Translations under genes and position numbers: made by a program
In this document: piece after piece, positions 1-7,115 of the stretch
Numbering within the stretch: the first letter of the stretch is position 1
How the letters are laid out: each line of letters opens with the position of its first letter
Notes under the pieces: generated by a model
Seen by the model: only the letters and a program-made list of their open reading frames with translations
What the model was told of the DNA's origin: nothing
Database searches by the model: none
Source: an uncultured Ruminiclostridium sp.
Lineage (GTDB): Bacteria > Bacillota > Clostridia > Oscillospirales > Ruminococcaceae
DNA: 36,715 bases
Assembly: GCA_910579265.1 (NCBI GenBank)
Contig: CAJTTE010000008.1
Span: 1-36,715 of the forward strand
Direction of reading: 5' to 3'

Positions 1-523
1 AAAGCTTCGCCATCTTGTTCATGTTGATAAGATTGTTACTGCCTGATACTTTGTTAGCGAAGTCTACGAGGGGTTTGTCTCTTTCAACTTTGTTTTCTAA
101 GGCTATGTACTGTTCCTTTTCTTCAATCCAGCGCTTGGCTCTTTCAATGGGGTCATCAATCATATAACTGTCTGGCTTTGGCTGAATAGAATAAGTTCCC
201 GTTTTGCGGATAGTGGGTAAGACTTCAGAGGTTATCCAGCGTTTAAACTTTTTAGCTGATTCTAACTTGCTCCCAATAATGGCAGAATATAAGCCGCTTT
301 CATTGATGAGTAAAGACTTCATATTCATACCTTCCATTTTGGATGATATAAAATCCTCAGCATCAATTCGTTTCATCATATTACTGGTTTGAGCATACCC
401 TAAAATATCAGATACATCTTTTGCTATGAACCACGGTTCACCCCCAATCGTTACCGTCCTAACTTCACCGAACTCATCATTCTTAAAGACCTCGATTTCC
501 ATTCTTTCTTTTTCGTTATTCAT
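1..523 (-). CDS. Phage antirepressor (BRO-N), copy A, 3' end outside window
   Basis: The reading frame is open from the ATG at 523 to the left edge, so the protein is incomplete (about 174 residues seen). It begins MNNEKERMEIEVFKNDEFGE and has the BRO-N/antirepressor pattern: EVRTVTIGGEPWF, KDVSDILGYA, then LINESGLYSAIIGSKL and WITSEVLPTIRKTG. After that it enters the linker typical of KilAC proteins (KPLVDFANKVSGSNNLI). Such proteins counteract or modulate phage repressors. It is the intact counterpart of the broken copy at 4582-5379, and the two share upstream DNA. Start choice: ATG at 523 follows an AT-rich GGAAAAATGAATG context; the ATG at 527 runs into a stop after three codons. Confidence 0.85.
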   Translation of the reverse strand, partial: MNNEKERMEIEVFKNDEFGEVRTVTIGGEPWFIAKDVSDILGYAQTSNMMKRIDAEDFISSKMEGMNMKSLLINESGLYSAIIGSKLESAKKFKRWITSEVLPTIRKTGTYSIQPKPDSYMIDDPIERAKRWIEEKEQYIALENKVERDKPLVDFANKVSGSNNLINMNKMAKL

Positions 524-851
524 TCATTTTTCCTTTCTATCCTTTTTGTTAATATTTTTAGCCTGTAAAAGGCGTTAGTTCCTTATTTAATAGATGCGTA
601 CATGGTGACAGAGTATCCTGTTGACACCATGCCTTGATAGACTATATAATTAGCGTGTAATTAAGTATATTGCTTGGTATATTCTATTATACCACATGAA
701 TTTTAAAAGTCAAGTTAAAAATATAGATTTTATTAAGTTTGTGCAACATGATTTTTGTGTAGAAAGTGTTAGTCGTTTGATTCTTTCTCATAATCAGAGA
801 TATTTTGAGGTAGATAGGGAATTGATCGTTTTTATTAGATTTAGTGCAATT
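1..851. repeat. Direct repeat copy A (antirepressor plus 330-bp upstream region)
   Basis: This segment is repeated with scattered substitutions and small indels at 4839-5705, in the same orientation. Similarity runs from the antirepressor coding part through the AT-rich upstream region and stops at about 851 (shared TTTRGTGYAATT), where copy A meets the tape-measure fragment. The 524-851 part has no credible gene and is probably the upstream control region. A perfect 12-bp palindrome, GTGCAATTGCAC, sits at 844-855 on the junction. Confidence 0.85.
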
Positions 852-863
852 GCACAAATAATG

Positions 864-1580
864 CTATTCCAATGCAAGTTTTTCGTTCAGACTTTCCTGT
901 TCGCTTTTAAGCCCCTTAACACCTTCCGAAAGATCGGAGATCTTCTTAACGCCGTCCTCGTAAGCGTTGACAATATCGCTGAATTTTGTTATAATTGTGT
1001 TAGCTACAGTGATTATGGCTGTTGTTATTGCCATAAAGGCAGCAGTGTTAAGTGCGGTTTTCAGTAGGTTTAATCCAACTGTGGCTGCTTTTGCTCCTAA
1101 TGTTTGCTGTTTTAGTGCTGCATTGTGCGCAAGAACGGATTGACGAGCAGCTTCGTTGGCTTTAATGAGATCTTCTGTACTTGCTTTTTGAAGGTCTGTA
1201 TTTTGAACAAAGTCAATGAGATAACTTCTGCCGTCCTTGCAAGTTTTAAAATAACTATCCCAAGTTTTTGTTCCCTTATCTACTGCTTTTTGCCAATCTT
1301 GAAGATACTTTAATTGATTTTCTGCGGAAGTTTCATCTAATTTTGGCAAATAATCATCAATATTATTTTTTGTAACAATCTGTTCGTTATATTTCTTAAA
1401 TTCTTTATCATTATTTTTTACATTAAAAGCAGTTGATAAAGCACTTACAAAGCCTTTTAATCCACCCCCAGCTTCATCAAAAGACTGTTTTACTTGTGTA
1501 CCCCATTCAGCAAAACTACGTTTATTAAATCCTAATTTATTATTAATACCATCTAAATCTGTTTCATATGTTTTAAATAT
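864..1580 (-). CDS. Tape-measure protein, second exon (internal fragment, truncated)
   Basis: The frame reads IFKTYETDLDG onward for 238 residues to a stop at 864. It has tape-measure character: a repetitive helical region, an Ala/Leu/Ile-rich hydrophobic helix near ALNTAAFMAITTAIITVAN, then a coiled-coil stretch (SEGVKGLKSEQESLNEKL). An open frame continues upstream to an ATG at 1634, but its first 18 residues lie beyond the inferred splice site and look intron-derived. Joined to the 594 codons at 10439-12220, it gives SFKNVG-IFKTYE in phase. It ends abruptly where direct-repeat copy A begins, so even the spliced product (832 aa) would be shorter than a complete tape-measure protein. No ribosome site is evident at 1634, which supports its being a downstream exon rather than an independent gene. 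Confidence 0.8.
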   Translation of the reverse strand: MFKTYETDLDGINNKLGFNKRSFAEWGTQVKQSFDEAGGGLKGFVSALSTAFNVKNNDKEFKKYNEQIVTKNNIDDYLPKLDETSAENQLKYLQDWQKAVDKGTKTWDSYFKTCKDGRSYLIDFVQNTDLQKASTEDLIKANEAARQSVLAHNAALKQQTLGAKAATVGLNLLKTALNTAAFMAITTAIITVANTIITKFSDIVNAYEDGVKKISDLSEGVKGLKSEQESLNEKLALE

Positions 1581-1592
1581 CGTACTGGTTTT

Positions 1593-1655
1593 GTAGTTTG
1601 TGGATACTACATTTGTGATTTTGTGGAGAATCACATAAGCATTGTGGAGATGCTT
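1593..1655 (-). ncRNA. Three-hairpin array with a common loop next to the intron 3' end
   Basis: Read on the minus strand, three consecutive stem-loops are AAGCAT/ATGCTT (1637-1655), TGTGATT/AATCACA (1614-1635) and GTAGT/ACTAC (1593-1610). The stems are unrelated, but the loop regions are CUCCACA(A), CUCCACAA and AUCCACAA, so all share UCCACAA. The last hairpin ends 12 bases before the inferred 3' splice site. Different stems with a constant loop suggest selection on structure. The loops are complementary to UUGUGGA in the ribozyme (10106-10112). Alternatives are transposase recognition hairpins, or, for the first hairpin on the plus strand, a terminator, since it is followed there by GTTTTTTG. 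Confidence 0.65.
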
Positions 1656-1696
1656 GTTTTTTGATTATTTTGATATTATATAAAAAGGAGTTAATA

Positions 1697-2158
1697 ATGT
1701 TATATTGTGATAAATGTGGACATTTATGGCAAGGAGCCATAAATGGAATTATAGACGGAAATGAAGATAAGCAAAGGTGTGATGTTTGCAATAATCTTCT
1801 TAAAAAAGTGCCAGATGAGTATTTTCAAGATGATGAGTTTAATGCAAAATGGCATGGTAGTGTTAGTGATGGAATGTAACAAAAGCTTATAAAGGATCTT
1901 GTTTTTACATCTCCAAATTTTGACCAATATTATTTTGACCATAAAGATGAAATAGCTTCGCAACAACGATTACGAGATATGGCAATTTCACAGCAAGACA
2001 AAAATAATTCCCATAGCGTAACCTGTCCTTATTGCGGTTCAACCAACATTTCAAAAATTGGTACACTTAACAGAGCTGTTTCAGTAGGCTTACTTGGACT
2101 TGCAAGCAGTAAGATAGGTAAACAATGGCACTGTAACAACTGCGGTAGCGATTTTTAA
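1697..2158 (+). pseudogene. Two-zinc-ribbon protein gene interrupted by an in-frame stop
   Basis: The ATG at 1697 follows AAAAAGGAG and starts MLYCDKCGHLWQGAINGI with a first knuckle, CDKC...CDVC. Translation stops at TAA 1877-1879, after 60 residues. The same frame then continues without a break (QKLIKDLVFTSPNFDQYYFD...) to a second ribbon, CPYCGSTN...CNNCGSDF, and a natural stop at 2156-2158. One nonsense change therefore splits an otherwise coherent protein of about 153 aa. The N-terminal piece may still be made. The function of this small phage/Firmicute zinc-ribbon type is not known to me. It is one of the plus-strand cargo genes of the intron-like element. Confidence 0.72.
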
Positions 2159-2245
2159 ATTTTAAGGTATCTTTCGTTTTAAATAATTTTTTTAATCATA
2201 ATCGACCTCCTTATATAAAAGTAGTGTGTTTATAGTATTGCACAC

Positions 2246-2282
2246 AAATAAAGGACTACCATTTCCAAGTAGTCCTTTATTT
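2246..2282. terminator. Bidirectional terminator between convergent genes
   Basis: A perfect 14-bp inverted repeat, AAATAAAGGACTAC / GTAGTCCTTTATTT, has a 9-base loop. A-rich and T-rich flanks serve both strands. It lies between the rightward zinc-ribbon gene (ends 2158) and the leftward gene ending at 2324. Confidence 0.85.
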
Positions 2283-2323
2283 CTATGTAATACCCAACAA
2301 CGAAACTTTAATCTACTAATCTA

Positions 2324-2719
2324 TTATAAAGACAAAACCCTATTCAATTCTTTTAAAATCATTCTCTTGAACAAACCTTTGGCTTTCTTGTTAAAAATAT
2401 CTTCATTGTTTAAGGGTATACTGTATATTTCTGTTTCTTCTAAAATATCGTCAATAACAGCAATAAGTATATCAGCGTTTGTTTTGGCATTGCGGTAATT
2501 AAGAGTCAATGATATTTCAGAATAAGAATGGTCTGATTCTGGATGCTTGTCTTTAAATAATTTACAAGCATCTTCTATGTATTGATCAACTTCTCTGCAC
2601 TCAACCTTTTTAAAAGGGATACACAGTGATATCAAATTCTCATCAACGTTTATTTTCTGCATATCAAATATACCCAATCCTTTTACATACATATCAGCAA
2701 CAGAATTTAATCCTAACAT
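2324..2719 (-). CDS. Hypothetical protein downstream of antirepressor
   Basis: A 131-residue soluble protein that I do not recognise. It is rich in acidic residues with a mixed alpha/beta pattern (ISLCIPFKKVE, ISLTLNYRNAKTNADILIAVIDDILEE). Its ATG at 2719 follows GGGGGGTGTAAATA, a usable ribosome site. It starts 17 bases after the antirepressor stop, so the two are almost surely co-transcribed and ended by the terminator at 2246-2282. A role in lysogeny control is suggested only by the neighbour. Confidence 0.7.
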   Translation of the reverse strand: MLGLNSVADMYVKGLGIFDMQKINVDENLISLCIPFKKVECREVDQYIEDACKLFKDKHPESDHSYSEISLTLNYRNAKTNADILIAVIDDILEETEIYSIPLNNEDIFNKKAKGLFKRMILKELNRVLSL

Positions 2720-2736
2720 TATTTACACCCCCCCTA

Positions 2737-3480
2737 TCATATTCCAAGTGTTGACAGTTTGTTATATAAATAATGCTGTCCTTTGCCGGTGACATAAGTC
2801 TTAATGCCGATTTTAGGACTCCCCTCAACAATATAAGTGTACTCTTTTGTTTTGAAGTAACCTTGATTGATATACTGCTGATACGGTTCATTATTAGGAC
2901 GGAGATAGCCGTTATTTCTTAACCACTCAAAAAGTGTGTTTCTGCCAATTTTAACGCCGTTCTTTTTGAGCAGTTTGGAATATGCTCCTATGTCTATGAG
3001 GTCGGTGGTGTCGGACACTTGTTCTGCAAATTGTACAAGGGGCTTATCAGTTTCTATTTTGTTATTGAGCTGGTTAATTATATTAAGCTGCAAACGAAAT
3101 AAGTTTTTAGTATTATCGTCAGCATAGGGCAAATATGTATTGATGAAAAGGTCTTCATTGGCTACATAGCCGCCTGTTTTACGAATAGTAGGAAGGATTT
3201 CATCAAAAATCCATGATTCAAATGATTCTGCTTTGGGGAGATGACTTGAAATAATCAGCCTATACAAATCCCCTTCTGAAATGTAATTAACTTTTTGTTT
3301 ACCACCATTTGTAGGGGAGACCAATTCGGTCACTCCTTTGCAATACTTGCGTACAGCTCTTGTAGGATTTTCATGCCCTAAGATAACTGCACACTGTGTA
3401 GCAGGAAAATATTCTTTACCATCAATCAACACAATGTTAAGTTCACCAAATTCTGAATTTTTAAATACTAAATTGTGCAT
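2737..3480 (-). CDS. Phage antirepressor, BRO-N plus KilAC
   Basis: A complete 247-residue antirepressor. Residues 1-100 are BRO-N (MHNLVFKNSEFGELNIVLID, ATQCAVILGHENPTRAVRKY, ISEGDLYRLIISSHLPKAE, WIFDEILPTIRKTGGY). Residues about 140-247 are the KilAC/ANT domain (KPLVQFAEQVSDTTDLIDIG, LLKKNGVKIGRNTLFEWLRN, YQQYINQGYFKTKEY, TYVTGKGQHYLYNKL). It differs clearly from the duplicated pair at 1-523 and 4582-5379, making this the third antirepressor in 5 kb. It lies downstream of the RHH gene, with a 124-base gap containing hairpins and a plus-strand promoter. It likely regulates phage or element gene expression by binding DNA or a repressor. Confidence 0.92.
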   Translation of the reverse strand: MHNLVFKNSEFGELNIVLIDGKEYFPATQCAVILGHENPTRAVRKYCKGVTELVSPTNGGKQKVNYISEGDLYRLIISSHLPKAESFESWIFDEILPTIRKTGGYVANEDLFINTYLPYADDNTKNLFRLQLNIINQLNNKIETDKPLVQFAEQVSDTTDLIDIGAYSKLLKKNGVKIGRNTLFEWLRNNGYLRPNNEPYQQYINQGYFKTKEYTYIVEGSPKIGIKTYVTGKGQHYLYNKLSTLGI

Positions 3481-3505
3481 AATACATTCCTTTCAAAATT
3501 ATATC

Positions 3506-3612
3506 TTGACAAGGAAGTCTCCGCTATGATATAATAAATTTCACAGAGGAAACTCTGTCTTTAGTTTTTATAAGACGTTGTATCGTTTCTCAGGCGGCAA
3601 CGTCTTATTCTG
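3506..3612 (+). ncRNA. Candidate short RNA: promoter, hairpin, terminator, antisense to the RHH-antirepressor spacer
   Basis: On the plus strand, TTGACA (3506-3511), an 18-base spacer and TATAAT (3530-3535) form a near-perfect promoter with no gene behind it. A hairpin ACAGAG-GAAA-CTCTGT follows, then AAGACGTTG / CAACGTCTT and a T-rich tail reaching the end of the RHH gene. This predicts a transcript of about 70 nt opposite the RHH 3' end and the antirepressor leader. The second hairpin may equally terminate the leftward RHH mRNA. The layout resembles the leaders at 3920 and 5897. Confidence 0.55.
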
Positions 3613-3784
3613 TTATTTCAGGCTTTAATTTTGCAATCCCTCGACGAATCGCTTCTGCTTTTTCAACATGCATTTGTTCGCAATACAGTTTTAAAGTAGC
3701 GGCACTGTCATTGTCTAACCTAACAGTTATTCGTTCACTTTTAGGATTTTCAATTTTTGGTCTGCCTGTTTTTGGCGACATCAT
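3605..3784 (-). CDS. Small ribbon-helix-helix DNA-binding protein
   Basis: A 59-aa protein (MMSPKTGRPKIENPKSERIT...). The segment ERITVRLDND is the beta strand of a MetJ/Arc/CopG-type ribbon-helix-helix domain. It is followed by two helices (SAATLKLYCEQMHV and KAEAIRRGIAKL) and a basic GRPK N-terminal arm. These proteins bind DNA as dimers on palindromic operators. GAGGTG precedes tandem ATGs at 3784 and 3781. A perfect inverted repeat around its own -10 box (3800-3834) suggests autoregulation. It is the first gene of an operon with the antirepressor at 2737-3480. Confidence 0.85.
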   Translation of the reverse strand: MMSPKTGRPKIENPKSERITVRLDNDSAATLKLYCEQMHVEKAEAIRRGIAKLKPEITE

Positions 3785-3799
3785 TACACCTCACTTTCT

Positions 3800-3844
3800 G
3801 TCTGCCACTAATTAAATTATACATATTGGCAGACAAAAAGTCAA
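3800..3844 (-). promoter_or_regulatory. Promoter with palindromic operator for the RHH gene
   Basis: Minus-strand TTGACT (3839-3844), a 17-base spacer and TATAAT (3816-3821). The -10 box is framed by a perfect 8-bp inverted repeat, GTCTGCCA (3800-3807) and TGGCAGAC (3827-3834), well placed for occlusion of polymerase by the RHH product. Confidence 0.8.
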
Positions 3845-3919
3845 GCACATATTTTAAAGATTTTGTCCAATTTTTTTGTAATGTTTTTGTATAGATCATA
3901 CATAATTAGTCGAAACTAC

Positions 3920-4037
3920 TTGACAAATGTAAAATTTTGGTATATAATATAAACAAATAAGAGGGTATCTCTGAGTGCTGAGATATCATCTCAAAACTTG
4001 TGCACTCTTCTATTTAGAAGGGTGCTTTTTCTTTTTT
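3920..4037 (+). promoter_or_regulatory. Leader L1: promoter, small hairpin, terminator/antiterminator
   Basis: TTGACA (3920-3925), 17 bases, TATAAT (3943-3948). The transcript carries GAGAT-ATC-ATCTC (3980-3992), then a strong terminator hairpin with a 10-bp stem, GCACTCTTCT / AGAAGGGTGC (4002-4025), and a T tract. GAGTGC at 3973-3978 is complementary to GCACTC at 4002-4007, so an alternative pairing could break the terminator. The membrane-protein gene starts 35 bases after the T tract. The leader is similar to L2 at 5897-6002. Confidence 0.75.
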
Positions 4038-4072
4038 ATATTATAATTTAAAAATGAAAGGAATAAGAAATT

Positions 4073-4543
4073 ATGATTTTTGTTTTTCCGCTTGTACCTA
4101 TTTTAGTGGCTATTATTATGCTTATTATTTCATTGCTAATAGAAGTCTCATCGGCTTTGGACACTATAATCACTATTTGTTGGATTATAATAATTGTTAT
4201 TTCTGTTATATTGATAATTTGCAACATGTTTAGAAAAACGAAAACGACAAATAAAATTCTGGGAGCAACAATATCAATCTCTGCGACAATTATTACTATG
4301 ATACAATCAAAAAACTTTTTATTCGGTTTAGCATCATTAAAAAGATCATCGTTGGACGAAATTATATGGTTTGGAATGGTCTTAGTTTGGGGAGGCATAG
4401 TATGGCTTGCATCAATTTGTTTATGCTCATATGCAAGTTTTATTTGTGTTTATGATGAGGAAGATGATAGTGCAAGATATTTAAAAGCTTTTGGATGTAT
4501 TTTAGGGAGTGTATTACTTTCAAACTTTTTTGGGTTGCTTTAA
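4073..4543 (+). CDS. Small multi-pass membrane protein
   Basis: 156 residues with about four hydrophobic segments: residues 1-25 (PILVAIIMLIISLLIEV), 28-52 (TIITICWIIIIVISVILIIC), a middle amphipathic one, and 98-125 (IIWFGMVLVWGGIVWLASIC). The C-terminal part has an acidic loop, YDEEDDSARYLKAFG, and a final hydrophobic stretch. No family recognised. The ATG follows AAAGGAATAAGAAATT. It is expressed from its own promoter through the L1 leader, opposite to the phage structural genes, as expected for cargo expressed during lysogeny. An envelope-acting exclusion or toxin-like function is possible, but nothing in the sequence proves it. Confidence 0.75.
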   Translation: MIFVFPLVPILVAIIMLIISLLIEVSSALDTIITICWIIIIVISVILIICNMFRKTKTTNKILGATISISATIITMIQSKNFLFGLASLKRSSLDEIIWFGMVLVWGGIVWLASICLCSYASFICVYDEEDDSARYLKAFGCILGSVLLSNFFGLL

Positions 4544-4581
4544 TATTAATATTTTGTAGTAAATCTAAAATTATATACAAA

Positions 4582-5379
4582 CTATATAACCAAGTTTACT
4601 GAGAATAAGGTTATATACCGCGATAGCATTTTTACCATCCATAATAGAGTCTGTAAAGGTATTGATTTGTTCGTCAATGGTAACGGTGGATGTCTTATCA
4701 CCGAAAGGAATTCGGTTACTTTAAAATATCCGTTATCAACATATTGCTGATAGGGCATGTTATCCTGCATCAAAATCTTTTTCTGACGCAGCCACTGAAA
4801 CAGTCTGTTACAACCTATGTCTATATGCTCGTCCTGTAAAAGCTTCGCCATCTTGTTCATGTTGATAAGATTGTTACTGCCTGATACTTTGTTGACGAAG
4901 TCTACGAGTGGCTTCTGTTCATTAATGGTATGCTCTGCTAACATACGGGCTTGCTGTTCTTTTTTTTAGTTCGGTTACCAACCCTATAATGTAGTCAGGG
5001 TTAAGTAATGTTTCCTTAATGACTTCTGGTGTCATATATGCTCCGTGCTTGCGGATGGAGGGTAAAACTTCAGAGATTATCCAGTGTTTAAACTTTTAGC
5101 AGCGGGGAGTTTGCTGCAAAGTACTAAACTGTATAGCCCAGGTTCATTAATAATGGTCATATTTTGAATTCCACCAAGGGTGCCTTGAATCGGGGCATCC
5201 TTTTTATCATCATCGTCAATGTGTGTTGCAATCGCATTTCTTGGTTTCGCATACCCTAAAATCATTGCCATATCTTTTCCTACAAACCACGGTTCAACCC
5301 CAATCGTTACCGTCCTAACTTCGCCGAACTCTTCATTCTTGAAAACTTCGATTTCCATTCTTTCTTTTTCGTTATTCAT
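4582..5379 (-). pseudogene. Antirepressor copy B, broken by frameshifts
   Basis: The first part (5379 down to about 5095) matches copy A: MNNEKERMEIEVFKNEEFGE, then EPWFVGKDMAMILGYAKP. The frame is lost where copy A has GCTAAAAAGTTT and copy B has one A fewer, giving a false end, KSLNTG. Matching codons continue in another frame (WIISEVLPSIRK). A run of eight A near 4963-4970 causes a second shift. The KilAC part then reads MLAEHTINEQKPLVDFVNKV to GYFKVTE. The tail after GYFKVTE may carry a third shift. Lesions in homopolymer runs suggest decay, or less likely slippage-based switching or sequencing error. Confidence 0.82.
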
Positions 5380-5705
5380 TCATTTTTCCTTTCTTTCTGA
5401 ATGTTGTATTTTTAGCTTGTAAAAGGCGTTAATTTCTTATTTAATAGATGTGTACATGGTGATATTATCCTGCTGACACCATGCTTTTGGTTGCTATATA
5501 ATCGGCGTGTAATTAAGCAAGTATTGCTTTATATCTGCTATTATACCACGTAAAACTTAAAAGTCATGTTAAAAATATAGAATTATTAAAGTTTGTGCAA
5601 CATGGTTTTCGTGTAGATAGCTTTAGTTGCTTGATTCTTTCTCATAATCAGAGATATTGTGAGGTAGATAGGGAATTGATAGCTTTTATTAGATTTGGTG
5701 TAATT
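4839..5705. repeat. Direct repeat copy B of the antirepressor module
   Basis: Second copy of the segment at 1-851, same orientation, 4.84 kb away. It includes the broken antirepressor and its roughly 325-bp AT-rich upstream region (5380-5705). Divergence is scattered, with several small indels, so the duplication is not very recent. Recombination between the copies would delete or invert nothing essential but would remove the 3' splice site region and 3.9 kb of cargo. Confidence 0.85.
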
Positions 5706-5896
5706 ATATAACGACTGGTTATTTAAAACAAATGCTCATCGCTGTAAACAATGATATTGATATAGAAAATAGTAATAATTTATCTTCCTTCATATCATCA
5801 TTTTTATGTCTTATATTCTGGCTTAGTTGTTCTGACGGATTCCAAACATATTTACTCAAGAAATTTTGGCAATCTTACAAAATTAATCAAAATATC

Positions 5897-6002
5897 TTGA
5901 CTGATGTAAAATTCTGGTATATAATGCGAAATAAAGAATATTATGAGTGTGAAGACATTGTCTTCAATCCCATGCGCTCTTCTGTATGAAGGGCGCTTTT
6001 TT
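5897..6002 (+). promoter_or_regulatory. Leader L2: promoter, small hairpin, terminator/antiterminator
   Basis: TTGACT (5897-5902), 17 bases, TATAAT (5920-5925). It shares ATGTAAAATTYTGGTATATAAT with L1. The RNA has GAAGAC-ATT-GTCTTC (5951-5965) and a terminator GCGCTCTTC / GAAGGGCGC (5974-5996) followed by six T. GAGTGT (5945-5950) can pair with GCGCTC through G.U pairs, keeping the same alternative pairing as L1 although the bases differ. Confidence 0.75.
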
Positions 6003-6021
6003 GCTTAAATTGGAGGAAAAT

Positions 6022-6990
6022 ATGAAAGAAAAGACAATAAAAATATTAAAAATAATTATTCCTTCTATTTCTGCTATTATTGTGGCAGCATTTCCTATTA
6101 CATATAATATAGGACTTAGCAACGGAGTTGGCGCCGGCAAAGACGAAGGAATTATTATCGGCAAAGAAATACAGCAACAAGATAATCAAAAATTAATGCA
6201 AGAGGCCTTTGGGAACATTGTTAATGTTGAAGGAGATAACAACGAGGTAAATATTAACGATCTGAAAAAAATATCAGATGATTATATAAATCTGAAAGAG
6301 GAATACTCAGAATTACAATCACAAAACATATCCTTAACAGATCAACATCTTATTGATATTAATACAATTTCGGAGAAGGAAAAGGAAATTGATAATCTAA
6401 AATCCCAGATTAATGATTCGCCTGTTTTCGATTACAAAAATTTAACTCTTTCTGTAGACGGACAACAAATACCAATTAACTCAAACAACTCAACGGTTAC
6501 AATAGACGGACGAGATTATATGTCTAAAGAAATTGTACAGGCGTTAATTTCGAGTGATAAAAACCTCTACGTAAAAGATAAAACGATATTCGTTGGAAAG
6601 GTAATCGCAGACAGATCCAACTTGTTCGACAAATGGATAATTGATAAAAACTGTCCAGATTATGATTCTGCAACGGATTCGTACGGGAATTCATATTCAA
6701 AAGCACTTGTTGTTTCAAATGATAATACAATTATCTATAATTTATCAAGGAATTACACACAACTTAAGTTTTCATTAGCTATAACGGACAAATCTTATTT
6801 GAACACTAAAGGCAAATTGATCGTCAAAGCGGATGAAAATATAGTTTATACATCACCGGCACTTGATAAAATGACAGAAGTTTTTGAGACGCCACCTATT
6901 CCAATAGAGAATTGTTCCAGTCTTACGATAACTTACAGTTCGGAATATGGAAATAGATGTATAATTTCTGATGCAATAGTTTATAATTGA
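6022..6990 (+). CDS. Membrane-anchored coiled-coil protein with stalk and carbohydrate-binding-like C-terminus
   Basis: Start chosen at ATG 6022, eight bases after GGAGG; an in-frame ATG at 5986 lies in the leader terminator. The product is about 322 aa. A basic N-terminus and one hydrophobic anchor (IIIPSISAIIVAAFPITYNI) come first, then a Gly-rich linker, then a coiled coil (about residues 60-130, LKKISDDYINLKEEYSELQS). A short domain resembling copper-amine-oxidase/stalk repeats follows (LTLSVDGQQIPI, STVTIDGRDYM, KTIFVG). The last 130 residues resemble an NPCBM-type beta-sandwich (YSKALVVSNDNTIIYNLSRN, LTITYSSEYGNRCIISDAIV). This suggests an extracytoplasmic binding protein. It is preceded by leader L2. 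Confidence 0.72.
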   Translation: MKEKTIKILKIIIPSISAIIVAAFPITYNIGLSNGVGAGKDEGIIIGKEIQQQDNQKLMQEAFGNIVNVEGDNNEVNINDLKKISDDYINLKEEYSELQSQNISLTDQHLIDINTISEKEKEIDNLKSQINDSPVFDYKNLTLSVDGQQIPINSNNSTVTIDGRDYMSKEIVQALISSDKNLYVKDKTIFVGKVIADRSNLFDKWIIDKNCPDYDSATDSYGNSYSKALVVSNDNTIIYNLSRNYTQLKFSLAITDKSYLNTKGKLIVKADENIVYTSPALDKMTEVFETPPIPIENCSSLTITYSSEYGNRCIISDAIVYN

Positions 6991-7115
6991 ACATTTTTAA
7001 AGCGGCAAATTATTTCAAATAGCATAATTTTAGGGAGTAATCCCTTTATGCTTTGTGAAATATGGAATATTATATAAACAAAAGGTGCGTCATAATAAAT
7101 GAGGAGCTTTTAATA

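Noticed and set aside
696..1067. 123-aa plus-strand ORF
   Set aside because: It spans the junction of repeat copy A and the tape-measure exon, antisense to a better-supported gene.
4048..4398. 116-aa minus-strand ORF, Ile-rich
   Set aside because: Mirror frame of the membrane protein gene; its composition is the complement of hydrophobic codons.
5732..5989. 85-aa plus-strand ORF
   Set aside because: It runs through the L2 promoter, leader and terminator and has no ribosome site.
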